A program made the position numbers and the translations under genes. Below the pieces are notes generated by a model. That model searched no databases, was not told the origin of the DNA, and saw only the letters and a program-made list of their open reading frames with translations. Positions 1 to 10,132 of a stretch of DNA of 64,000 bases are shown in pieces (within the stretch, counting starts at the first letter, position 1; each line of letters begins with the position of its first letter). This DNA is from Jackrogersella multiformis (Eukaryota; Ascomycota; Sordariomycetes; Xylariales; Hypoxylaceae): contig CADCXD010000007.1 of NCBI GenBank assembly GCA_902806575.1, positions 1,612,001-1,676,000 on the forward strand, written 5' to 3'.

Positions 1-34
1 GAATGCAAACCGCTAACATGTCGATTCACCATAG

Positions 35-920
35 GCGATCAAGCACAACAACCAGATTCAGCACAACCGTACGTCCAACTAGAGCCATTCCAGCCATTTC
101 TCGACGATTGACCGAGCAATTTCAATCGAATTTAAAGACCAAATAAGCTGATCGAACATATAGATTTCCGAAAGGATTGGCAGCGACGAGTCCGAACTCA
201 CTTCGACCAGGTATGAACAGATGAACACGAACGTATTTGGTGGGAATAGACACATTCTGACTTTGAGATGGGAAATTCTATAGCCGACTAAGAAGATTAC
301 ACGTCGCGCTGTTCGCGCTGCTAAGGCTGCTGCCGTCGCCCCCCGACCAGTCGACAAGTTGAGACCCGTGGTTCGATGCCCGACGATCAAGTATAACCGC
401 CGCGTCCGTGCTGGACGTGGTTTCACACTCACTGAGTTGAAGGTATTTATTTGCAGTTACATACCTGACTTACCTAGGAATTTCATAGCTGGACTACGAT
501 ATTCTAACACCTTTATAGGAAGCCGGTATCCCTCGCCTCGTGGCCCCTACTATCGGTATCTCAGTCGACCACCGCCGCCAGAACCTCAGCGAAGAGTCCC
601 TCGCTGCTAATGTCGCCCGCCTAAAGGCCTACAAGGCTCACTTGATCATCTTCCCCCGCAAGGGCGCCAAGCACCCCAAGGCCGGCGACAGCAAGGATAT
701 CGACCTTACTAACACCGAGACCGTATCTTCTGTCCGATCAACCCTACCCATCATCCACGTTGGCGAGGGCATCTCAGAGATCAAGAAGAGCGACCTACCC
801 AAGCAGATCGAGGGCGGTGCCTACGCGAAGCTCCGCCAGGTCCGAAGTGACGCCCGACTAAAAGGCATACGCGAGAAGCGAGCTAAGGACAAGGTCGAGG
901 CCGAAGCTAACAAGAAATAA
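35..920 (+). CDS. RPL13: 60S ribosomal protein L13 (eL13), 5' end outside the window
   Basis: Structural protein of the large cytosolic ribosomal subunit. Visible coding exons are 35-68, 164-210, 284-442 and 519-920 (stop TAA 918-920). They join in frame to a protein starting [20 protein letters not shown], followed by the conserved [19 protein letters not shown] block and a Lys-rich C-terminus. A branch point (GCTAAC, 12-17) and acceptor (AG 33-34) precede the first visible exon. The initiator ATG must therefore lie in a separate tiny exon upstream of the window, as is common in fungal ribosomal-protein genes. Reconstructed length is about 214 residues, normal for the family. Introns are 69-163, 211-283 and 443-518. 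The last exon has no in-frame ATG at its start: the residue before APTIGI is an internal valine (GTG 540), not a start. Confidence 0.95.
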
Positions 921-1570
921 GATGGAGGTCGAACTCCGACAGGGTCTGCACGGGAGTACGGACGGCATTCTTAGGGTTCTGCTTTCGCTGTGTTGTTGGT
1001 CGGTCACGGTGGGTTGGCTTACGGTTCCTGTGTAGCCAGGAGGGAAGAGATATCGTCCTTCTCTCGCCACAGAAACAAGACCGAGGCCATTATTGCATCT
1101 TCCGGTTTACTCTAGGTCTTTCTCAATGAAAAACGAATGGACATGATTTATACGTCTTTGAAGCCCCGTGATAATGAAGCCGTATAACATAGAAGACAGG
1201 TAGGTTTATTGATGTTGTTCTTGTAGGGGTGAAGCTCTTGGCTCTTATTGCATAGCCGGATCTGAAATACATACCTCTTAATGTGTGCCTCACGCCCTCC
1301 ATTATTAAGATTGCCATCCCACATCACATGAATCAAGAAGTAACATTGCGGTAGGTAATTACTTAAGTTGTCAAGCTATATTTCTAGGCATCAATGTGGA
1401 AGCCTCATGCCAACGGCCACGTCTATAGGAATTTATATTCTAAACGCTTTCGACAACCGCAAATTCGGCTATATAAGCATAGACAGCAGACCCTCGATCT
1501 TCCCTACCAGTTACCTACCTAACCTACCTACCTAGGGTTAGCAATAAGTAAGTAAGTAAGTACTACATAG
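921..1570. other. Intergenic, L13 3' flank to SmgGDS-like 3' end
   Basis: No supported gene. It holds the L13 3' flank and, at 1509-1562, a run of CTACCTA/TAAG tetranucleotide repeats (CCTACCTACCTAGGG followed by TAAGTAAGTAAGTA) of the dispersed CCTAGG-type repeat class seen elsewhere in the window. The two short minus-strand ORFs at 1123-1336 overlap each other and look random. Confidence 0.6.
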
Positions 1571-3956
1571 CTACACCTCGGCCCTCTCGCCGAGAACCAA
1601 CTCCCCGCCCGCCCTCAGCATCCGCGCGAAGGCATTGCGCGCCAGGTCCGGGAGCTGGTCGGGACACCGCCGCAGCAGCTCGGCGCCGAGCACCAGCCCG
1701 TTCTCGCGGTCGACCCGCGTCATCGTGGCCGCCTTCGCCGCGTCCACCTGCTGCGGCTCCAGCTGGCGCCCCAGCGCCGACAGGTCCAGCGCCGCGCGCC
1801 CCGAGCCCGCGCCGCCGGACGTCGTGTCTTCTTCCGTCTGGTCCGCTGATGGTGCGGTCCCGGTTACGGCTTCCACCAGCACGCTGACGATCTCCGGCCG
1901 CTGCGCTACGAACTGCGACACGGCGGTCGCCCCCGAGTCCGTCCGCGCCATCAGCGCCAGCACGAACCAGAGCTCCGACCGCAGCACTGGGAACTTGGCT
2001 TGCAGCCCCAGGTACAGCAGCGTGTCGGCGAGCGCCGGGTGCTTGGCGTAGAAGGCTTGCAGGAGAGATTCGGCTTCTTCTGCGGGGGCGGGGGTGGGGG
2101 AGAGGGGGGAGAAGGAGAAGGAGAAGGAGGGGATGGGTCAGGTAGTAGGCAAGACCCCGGCGGCTGGCAGGAGTACAGCACGCGGCAGACGTTGGCGGCC
2201 GCGCGCGCCGTCTCCATCTTGATGGGGTCCTGGTCCGCGGTGCGGTGCAGGTCCAGCAGCTGCTGCAGGGGCGTCCGCGCGGAGTCCTCCTCCCCCTCCC
2301 TCTCCTCCTCAGCGCACACGCGCCGCACGTTCGCGGCGCAGTTGACGAGGAGCAGGCGCGCGAGCGACACGGCGTCGAACTGCACCTGCGGCTGGGCGCC
2401 CATGTCCCACACGCGGGGCAGCGCATCGGCCCGGAACGCGCCCGCCGCCCCGATCGCCCCCTTGTTGGCCCCGGGGATCGCCAGGTTCTTCAGGAAGCTG
2501 AGGGCCGAGTGCAGCAGCTGCGCGTCGGCGGCCGCGGACCCCGAGGCGAGGATCGCGAGGAGCGGCTCGTGCACCGACAGCGACTGCACGAGCGTCGTGC
2601 TCGGCGCGTCCGATCGCGATATGTTGCCCAGGGCCAGGCAGGCTGCGATTTGCAGCTGCGCTGGGTGCGGCGGCGAGAGCCATTGCTGCAGCGAGGCGGC
2701 GAGCGGCCCGTCCAGAGGGCAGTGCGTGCTGAAGAGCGGGTTGGCGGACAGGTCGGCGAGGGTCTGCGTGTAGGCTGCTTGCAGCTGGAGGAGCTGGGCC
2801 CGGTCCTCGGCGACGTCGTCGGCGTCGTCAGCGGGGGCCGGGGAGATGCGAGGGGCCGAGGCGACGGTTTGGAGGGCCGATAGGAAGGCTTCGAGGGCGT
2901 CCGGCGTCTGCAGGAAGATGTCTTGGAACGTCTGGTGGGAGAGATACGCCAGCGCCGCGGCGGACAGCCCCGCGAAGACGTCGAGGTCCGGGGGGTCCGC
3001 GCTGCACGCGTCGAGGTTTGCCCGCGCTAGGAGCACGTATGGTGCTTGCGAGGCGGATGAGTCCGGCTCGGAGTCTGGAGGCGTGTTAGCTAATAGTCGT
3101 ATTTGGGTATGCCGGGATGAGGCTGCAAGGAAGGCGGTAGGTTGTTTGATACCTTGAGATGCTGCGAGGCCTGCGAGCTTGTAGGCGATGCTCATGTACG
3201 CCGACGCCTTCTCCTGGAGCTGGGGCGTCGTGAGGAAGTTGATTATATATTTGGTCAGGTGGGCTTTGGATGCCGCTGCCTGGGCGGGTTCTAGTTGATG
3301 TCGTGTTAGAAAGTACGGTGGTTTAAGATATATTGCTGGTCCTCACCGTAGTCTACACAGATGTTGAAAAGGACCGGGATGGCGAGTTGTAATAGCGAGT
3401 CGTGCTCCAGCAGTTTAACGAGCTGGGGCAGATAGCCCGAATCGACGACTCGTTGCCGGTTCTCATCTGTGTCTAGTAAGCATACGAAGGGACGAAGGTA
3501 CAGCCTGAAAAGCGAAGGATAGAGGTGCGGACCTTGGTCTGCGCAGGAGTTCCCTATGATCCGCAGGGCATAGCCTATGAGGTCTGGATCTAGTTCGTCT
3601 CCTTCGAGCAGGCCGAGAAAGAAGTCTAGCAGGCCGGATTTCCCAAGTGGTATTCTCCATCGCTCTGGGAAGAAAATTATCAGCTAAGCCCATCTCATAT
3701 GCAAATAAATAAAAGAATAAAAAATGTACAGAGGTTTTCAGAAACCTGTTTATGCAAGGCTGAAAAGTCGGAAGCTGGAGATTCGTTCACCTTCGCGGCT
3801 CCCAACTCCGACCTTTTCCGCCAAGGTCTCAAGGTCTGGGGAATCGGCTTCCCGCAGCTTCTGAGCGGCCTCGAGGACTCGCCCTAGCGCCTGGACCCTC
3901 GATTCCTCGTCTTCCGGGACGTCCTTGAGGAGGACTTGGATTTGGTCAGGCGTCAT
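1571..3956 (-). CDS. Armadillo-repeat SmgGDS/RAP1GDS1-like protein
   Basis: Probable cytosolic armadillo-repeat partner of small GTPases, related to Rap1 GTPase-GDP dissociation stimulator. Exons on the minus strand: 3956-3791, 3664-3533, 3466-3347, 3290 to about 2156, and 2079-1571. The first four join cleanly (phases 1, 1, 1) and give helical Arm-type segments such as IIGNSCADQDENRQRVVDSG, VLFNICVDYEPAQ, LALGNISRSD and FLKNLAIPG, spaced as in SmgGDS. The last exon carries FPVLRSELWFVLALMARTDSG, also typical. Predicted length is about 685 residues. The junction between the last two exons is odd: the polypyrimidine-AG acceptor at 2081-2080 is convincing, but every nearby GT donor has the wrong phase to enter the last exon's frame. 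The body is strongly GC-rich compared with its flanks. The family assignment comes from motif recall, not alignment. Confidence 0.72.
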
Positions 3957-6214
3957 GGTCTTCGGTCCATCACAGGCTTAACTTCGAATATAATGAGATT
4001 CCACGGGCTACCGTCGTATAGGGAAATAGTTCGACAGCTGTCACAGTTAGTTATCTTGAGTGACTATTATAATAAGAGAATAAATAAATAGGTCTGTCTT
4101 CAGATGAGCGGCAGTGAAGATGACGATATGTGAGTTGGTGCCTGCTAACTCGAGGATCGTCTATCGATATACTGATTGGATACCCGACCTCGGGAGCGTC
4201 TCCGACTAGCGATTACCCGCTGTACTTCCACTAATCGGGTTCCTGTCCGACCGAGGAATTAGGTGAGGCTCCGTACCTTTTTACAGCGGGCCTGCCCACT
4301 AATTCGAGGAATAATAGGCTGAACTAGCGGGGCAGACGCGTCAGCCCTTTTCTTTCCTTCTGTATTATGTACTGTGTAGCGTGCACGCTCTTCGTCTCTA
4401 TCGCTGTTTCTTCCATAGGGAGTCGTGTCCTGCAATGACGATATGTTATGGCAGTTGCTATGATGTTTTAGTCTCGATATATATAAATTCATTCCCAGAT
4501 GAAATTGGAGAATTTTTAACTTCCATCGTCAAAATCGGGCCAGTTGCTGAAAAATGATCTAGGATGTATACCTGCATGGCGCACATGTCGTCAGATGCCA
4601 TGGAGAGATTCTTATCCGTCAAGACTCTACATAGTTATAAAGCGAAACAATCCGTCAAACTTTCACATACGACCATAGGATTTAGAGAACTCGGGATCCC
4701 GTTCGCTCTCCCAGAGATAAACTGGATACCGCCAGATTAGTAGTTGGGTCGGTGACGACCAGCGAATCCCTGGTGTTGTATGTTTTTTTCTTTTTTTTTC
4801 CTTTTTTTCTCCTTAGTTCCCCTTTTTTTTCTTTCAGCTTTCTCTTTTTCCTTTTCTCACTTATCAAAGTACATCCCTCGAGGCTCGAGGTAGGGAGGTG
4901 AACATTTGTTATAACCCCTTCGGTCTTCGGAGTTCTATAGCTGCGTTCGAAGCATTACTCCGGCCGCCTCGTCTGTGCTGCTTCGGAATTCCAAGCGGTA
5001 TTGGAACCACTAGTACGTATCTCGCGAGACCATCAACTAACTCACGGGATCGTGCAAGAATACCACGTCCACGAAGATCGAAATTTGATGTATCAAGTTA
5101 CACTACCTAACAGCACACCGGTGGTCTGAGAGACGGGACACTGAGACTGTTACGTCAAGGGCAACGCAATCTGGGAATCTCATTGCATCACGGCGAAGAA
5201 AATCTAGCATTTTCCGAACTTGTCTCGCTCTCTGCGACTTGAAATGGGTTCTCACTATCCGTTATTGCCTGTTAAGGTGTCTAATAGGGCTGTTTGTCGT
5301 CTGCTCGGAGAGATCATGGTAGTTTGGGGGATTTTGCAGCACTTTTAGCCCACTTGTATTGGGCAAACCATGTCATACGGGAGATAAGAAGTGGCCGAAG
5401 AGACCCCTCGTGTTCGTGAACTGCAATTTCGGCCGTCCAGCGTGCGAAATGTTGGATTCCGCCGCGAGTCCCCGTTTCAGTCGGTAACCAACGTCGTTCG
5501 GGTCGACCATAGCGAGAATGGGGCCCGAATGCTTACATGGTAGCTTGCCTTACCCCTTTCTCGGGACCCAGCTCGTTAACCTCCTAGGGACGTGCACAGT
5601 TTCTAATTCTCTACCAGTGGCTACTCGTAATGAGTGACGAGAGGTTCAACTCATCATAATCATCTGAAGCCTCCGTACACCAGGTCACTGGTTATATTAC
5701 CTATGTTCAACTGCGATCATGCCATACAGGTACTCTAATAACTGCTCAGATAACCCCACGGTTCCATGTAGATTCCATAGCAAGTATACATTCAGCATGA
5801 AGAACTCCTAGGTACTGACAAGAAGGGCAGCAATAACGCTTCTTGACACGAGTTCAACCACTCGCATGTTTCAGTATTGACCTAAGTCATACCTTGTAAT
5901 CTCCGCTGCTCTCGTTGTGTCACACAAGCTACTTGTTGTTTGGAGCAAACATATTCATCTCAACTTCTTATATACCCCTTCTTCGAATACAAAGCGGTGT
6001 GCGTGCCACCAACATTTGTCACGGGCTCAAATTGAAATGCTCCGTTAATCTGGTAGTGATTCGCGTGGGGAAGAAAAATATGTAGGACAATACAATCTAA
6101 CGTTCGCTCTGGGTCAAGTAATAAAGATATTAAAGAAAGCGAGTGCCATCTCTCCGACCAAGCAGCATCAGCCTCCGCATCTAGCCACGATACACTACTC
6201 ATAGTCACTCGTTC
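3957..6214. other. 2.3-kb intergenic region
   Basis: No convincing gene. A short ATG-led stretch at 4104-4129 followed by GTGAGT and a CTAAC looks like a first exon (MSGSEDDD), but no downstream exon could be joined to it. The stretch 4781-4860 is a pyrimidine-rich tract. The remainder has many stops on both strands and no recognisable domain. Confidence 0.5.
4781..4860 (+). repeat. Polypyrimidine (T/C) tract
   Basis: About 80 bases almost entirely T and C on the plus strand, with T runs of 7-9. It lies in a gene-free region. Low-complexity sequence; no function can be assigned. Confidence 0.8.
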
Positions 6215-6908
6215 ATGATGGCCATATACTGGCTTTTGTCACTCGTTTGCCTGCTGGCATCCCTTGCGGCTGCGCAGGACTATTCAGGAGGCGGCCTCTT
6301 GGATGGGACCATTACCAAGAGCGTTACTGAGACAGTCACTAAATACCTATCACAATGCGGCATCACACCTACTCCATTCAAGCCTACAGTTACGACACTA
6401 CCTGGCACCATTACAATTACCAGCACGCTTCAGTCTACCATTTCCATCACCGTGGCTAATGTGACAAATGCCTCGGGTGCTGCTCCCACCGGTCTTAGCT
6501 CATCTCAACCCACTGTCAATTCTACTAGTCCGAGCTTGACTCAGACGTACTCCGTGGTGGGAACCGGCAGCTATCCTATGCTCAACTCTTCTACGCCCCC
6601 TGCGAACACCACGAAGGTGCCTTGCTCTACAGCTACAGGTAACTTAATAACCGAATTCATTCACTTTATAACCAACCATAAGTCTGATACTTAATATGAT
6701 AGTTATAGTTCCAGCTCCTCTCATCACTTCGAGCACCCAGAGCATTACTCCTACCCCTGCCCAGGGTACCTCCTCTACGGTGACGGCAAGTGTGTCACCA
6801 ACGCAGATACCAGTCAGCGGGTCGTCTACACTAGGCAGCGACGTGGTCATGCAGAGTATCATAGGAGCACTAGGTATCATATTGATGCTAATTACCGGCT
6901 TCTCATAA
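6215..6908 (+). CDS. Small secreted Ser/Thr-rich GPI-anchored protein
   Basis: Predicted cell-surface mannoprotein. Exon 1 is 6215-6638 and exon 2 is 6709-6908, with a phase-1 intron 6639-6708 (GTAACT ... TTATAG). The product is about 207 residues. It has an N-terminal signal peptide (WLLSLVCLLASLAAAQ, cleavage near AAAQ-D), two cysteines (in SQCGIT and VPCSTA), and a Ser/Thr/Pro-rich body with several N-glycosylation sites (NVT, NAS, NST, NSS, NTT). The C-terminus has small residues followed by a hydrophobic tail (IIGALGIILMLITGFS), the arrangement of a GPI-attachment signal. Two ATGs stand in tandem at 6215 and 6218; either could start. No catalytic domain is visible, so a structural or adhesive wall role is inference. 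Confidence 0.8.
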
Positions 6909-7379
6909 GGAAGGGAAACTTCGATAGGACGAAAATGGGTGGATAGAGTTGGCCTACTTGGAGTTTCGAAGTATACTCAGCTCCGAGAATTCCTCTCGCC
7001 TAATGATTTTAGTATTTTCGAGACGATAGTTTAGGTAGTGTAATGACGGCGGTTCTGAAGTCGGATATACCTAATAAAGCGTTGATTTCGTTGGAAACCC
7101 CTCTTCCGTACTCGTTCTATTGATGGTGCCATCTGTGCAATGATTCAAGAGGGGATAATGCGGTACTAAATCATGTTGCTGTTGTATGTTAGACAGGACT
7201 TACGAATGTATTGACGTCTGTCCTCGACAAGCTGAGAATGAGAATTTCGAAAATATCATCGAGTTTGAATTTGAATCTTCAAAGTAAGATCCGCACAGCG
7301 AGCTAGATAGTATAGCTAACATCGTATAACAAGCCACAACCCTAGGTAGATCAACTAATTTCATATCGCACCCATCAAA
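6909..7379. other. Intergenic, convergent 3' ends
   Basis: About 470 bases between the 3' ends of two convergent genes. No ORF, RNA gene or repeat stands out. Confidence 0.5.
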
Positions 7380-8372
7380 TCATATGCGTAGTTTGAACTC
7401 AGTTACCCGCTTAAGTCCACGTCGTTTCATCGATATGGCCTCCTCCACAGCCTCTGTTCCAGCTTCCCCTTTTGCAGCTTCCTCTTTTGCAGCTTCCTCC
7501 TTTCCAGCTTCCTCCTTACCACCGTCTTCACCGACCATCGATTTCTCGTTCTCCCCATCCACACTACCAGATGTAGCTACCCCCGCGTCCTTAGACACGT
7601 ATTCCTTCTCTACCCTCCGGATCGTCCGGCGCATCCGCCGTCGCAGGAATGCTCCAGGGTCGAGTCGACGTCTCACCTTTATCCACGAGAGCCGGCGGGT
7701 GATGCTCTCGGGCGGGATGGCGTTCTCGACCAGGAAGTCCTGGCGCAGGTATTCGTGCTTCTTCAGGACGGCGGCGCCGAACTCCCTCACGAGATCCTGC
7801 ACATCCCAGAGCCGCGGCGGCTCGCGCTTCCACGCCGCGCAGCACGGGTCGATCTCGAGGATGCTGGTGCCCCGGTGGCCTCTGGCTTGGTAGACGGCGC
7901 ATATGACGGCGGCCTTCTTGATGGAAGTCGTGACCGAGAGGAATGGGCTCGGCGTTCGGCAGTTCCAGTTCAGGTGCTTCTGCACCAGGACTTGGAAGTG
8001 CAACGGGTTTATCTGGACGGCGCCGTACCCTCTGGCTTTGATGCCCTCGAAGGGATTCTTCGCGTGGATCACGCGGTACAGCTTCGTCGGGGCTGTTTCG
8101 CCTCCACAGGTCTTGATGCTGATGGCTGTTTCGAGCATAGGGCGGCCGTGTAAGAATCCTCCGCTTCGTGCTAGATCCTCGACCTCCGGGATGTTGGGAT
8201 AATTACTTTGCAGAGTCTCGTAGAATTCGGGTTTAAGCCATAGCTTGAACTTCTTTCCGTCGCCGACTTTGCTGTCGACTATCCATGCCTCTGCATCAGG
8301 CATGTCCGCTTGTGGCACACGCCGCTCGCCGTAGCGAGGGATTGCTAGCGTCTCCACTGGGATACCGACCAT
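7380..8372 (-). CDS. DUF7587-like protein with ART-like residue pattern
   Basis: Single-exon gene of 330 residues with no signal peptide or membrane segment. The central part (about 97-175) reads KLYRV ... GYGAV ... KHLNWNCRTPSPFLSVTTS ... GTSILEID, which resembles the fungal DUF7587 domain as I remember it. R100, S142/S146 and E173 occupy positions like the Arg-Ser-Glu triad of ADP-ribosyltransferase folds, with H133 upstream of the Ser motif. Catalysis is inference, not established. Residues about 240-310 are low-complexity: an Arg-rich stretch, then Lys/Glu/Ala repeats of the AAKEEAAKGEA type, encoded by repeated GCTTCCTC units on the plus strand. The C-terminus is basic. The start ATG at 8372-8370 is the first in the frame. 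Neighbours give no functional clue. Confidence 0.72.
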   Translation of the reverse strand: MVGIPVETLAIPRYGERRVPQADMPDAEAWIVDSKVGDGKKFKLWLKPEFYETLQSNYPNIPEVEDLARSGGFLHGRPMLETAISIKTCGGETAPTKLYRVIHAKNPFEGIKARGYGAVQINPLHFQVLVQKHLNWNCRTPSPFLSVTTSIKKAAVICAVYQARGHRGTSILEIDPCCAAWKREPPRLWDVQDLVREFGAAVLKKHEYLRQDFLVENAIPPESITRRLSWIKVRRRLDPGAFLRRRMRRTIRRVEKEYVSKDAGVATSGSVDGENEKSMVGEDGGKEEAGKEEAAKEEAAKGEAGTEAVEEAISMKRRGLKRVTEFKLRI

Positions 8373-9808
8373 GGTGCCGCGGTAACGATTCTTCGCTTGG
8401 ATGTTGACTAAGAAGTGAAGTAATGAAACTTGTGTAGGTAGATCACTTGTATCTAGGTGATAATAAATTCAAATATCTGGTGATTCTTTTTCTTGAATTT
8501 GAACATGTTTAAGTTGCATCTGTTGACCATGAATGGTGAGGATAGAGGAGAAGATATTTATAGATGAACTTGAAGAGCTCACTCATCGTGACTTTGGATC
8601 CCTCTTGCCTTGTGTAAGGATTATATGAATAGATGTCAGGCGAGGATGTGTGATTCGGTGATAAGTAGGGGAAGAGCAGCAGTATACCAGCGTAGCTAGA
8701 AGGTGCTTACAACAAAAGTTTCCAATGGATCCGTTACAAAAGGCCTCTTTAGGGGCTGTCGAAGCTATTATGCTACGTGCTTAGATTTCATTTAATGAGT
8801 TTAGCTCATAGGGGTACTGCGTAAGCTAGAGGATAACATAATGGTCAAGCTTAGCTATCGTCGTGGGAGAAGAGAATAGAGGGAGGGGTGGAAGGAGAGA
8901 AACGGGGAAAGGGAGAATAGGAGAAGGAAAGAAGAGGAGGAAAAGAAGAAAAGGGGCAGAGTGGTTATGGTATTAAGGAGGCATGATCTTTTAGAACATA
9001 ACCAATCGACCATTTTTATAATAAAAGACCAGATATATTACTGGTATGATTCTTCCAAAATGCAGTGTATTGACTATAATGCTTAAGAGCCATCTCGGCT
9101 TGTTATATTTTGTTTTTATTAAATTTCTTTTCTGTGTTTAAGCCCCTTTTCTTACGCTTTAATATATCTGGCTTCAATCTTTAACTATAGTCTTTCATTA
9201 ATACATTATGACACTTAACTGAAAATATGTAAACTATTCGTATAAAAAAATGTAGTGGATTGTTGCTAAGGGGTAATATATCAAAAATCCCATACACGTT
9301 TAGCATGTAGAACGAGTAAGGGGTAATAGCTCAGTCCTATAAACCGACTTCTTTAACCATAACTTCACATCCTAGGTTGACAACTCAATGATATATCAAA
9401 AAGGGTGATCAATGAGCTTCGAAGACATAATACCCATCAAGACAAGCCTATTAAAACCAGATATGTTGCACTGGTCTGCTATATGAGTTAAAATGATTTC
9501 AAGGGCGAGCGTTCGAGGTTCTCTCACTGATTGGCTCAATCAAGTTCTCAGCTGCGATTTCAACATCTCGGGACCTACAGCCTCACCGAACAACAGTTTG
9601 AATAAGCTTACGGGGCGTAGTTCGATCTCTCCATTCCCTATCTTTTCATTATTATCCAGAATTCATTACTCGTTTCCCCCTTTCCGACCTGATCCCAGTC
9701 TCGTAAATCATCTAGACATATTCTGCCATACTGAAAATCACCATCTTATCTCGTAGCCTGAAAACGAAAAGACCAAGCAAACACTCCGTCCTTAGAACCC
9801 TCAATCTT
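8373..9808. other. 1.4-kb intergenic region
   Basis: Upstream region of the DUF7587-like gene. It contains a polypurine tract (8862-8960) and an AT-rich stretch (about 9000-9300). The plus ORF at 9493-9756 has no recognisable feature and is not called. Confidence 0.5.
8862..8960 (+). repeat. Polypurine (G/A) tract
   Basis: About 100 bases of almost uninterrupted G and A with only a few T/C breaks, made of GGA/GAA-like words, about 490 bases upstream of the minus-strand gene starting at 8372. Polypurine/polypyrimidine mirror-like DNA can adopt triplex structures; no function is shown here. Confidence 0.8.
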
Positions 9809-10132
9809 TTAGAACTGCTTCACAGAGGTGATTGTATGATATCTGTGCTTGCGATGATGGTCACAGTAGCAGCAGTGGTAGTGGTAGCGATGGTGATAAT
9901 TATCGCGATGTTCGTAGTGAGGCTGGTAAAATGGTGGAGGTGGTGGAGGTGGTGGAGGAGGTGGTGGAAGGGGTTGAAGGCCGTGGGCGACGGCGTTGAT
10001 GAACTGCATGCCTTGCGGGGACACCGGACCTGTGCCGTATGGACCGAAATGGCGAGTCAACACGAAGGCCAGGGGCGGCGGCGGTGGATGAAGATAGAAA
10101 TTGTTGGGATAGCAAGGCGGGTACGGAAACAT
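9809..10132 (-). CDS. Small Pro/His/Tyr-rich hypothetical protein
   Basis: A 107-residue intronless ORF. The N-terminal half looks non-random (FPYPPCYPNNFYLHPPPPP, then HFGPYGTGPVSPQGMQF), followed by a run of twelve prolines at about residues 57-68 and a His/Tyr/Cys-rich tail (HYHCCYCDHH). There is no signal peptide or membrane helix. The His/Cys tail could bind metal, but this is only a guess. The tail may partly be translated microsatellite (GGT/GGA units on the plus strand, 9930-9975). It could be a real small protein or a chance frame over low-complexity DNA. Confidence 0.4.
   Translation of the reverse strand: MFPYPPCYPNNFYLHPPPPPLAFVLTRHFGPYGTGPVSPQGMQFINAVAHGLQPLPPPPPPPPPPPPFYQPHYEHRDNYHHRYHYHCCYCDHHRKHRYHTITSVKQF

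Noticed and set aside
1563..2426. Long minus-strand ORF (287 codons) over the SmgGDS-like gene
   Set aside because: Arg/Ala/Gly-rich shadow frame of GC-rich coding DNA; the overlapping frame with Arm-type helices is the real one.
2000..2883. Plus-strand ORFs antisense to the SmgGDS-like gene
   Set aside because: Low-complexity composition typical of antisense shadows in GC-rich exons.
9493..9756. 87-codon plus ORF
   Set aside because: No recognisable segment; composition matches the surrounding non-coding DNA.
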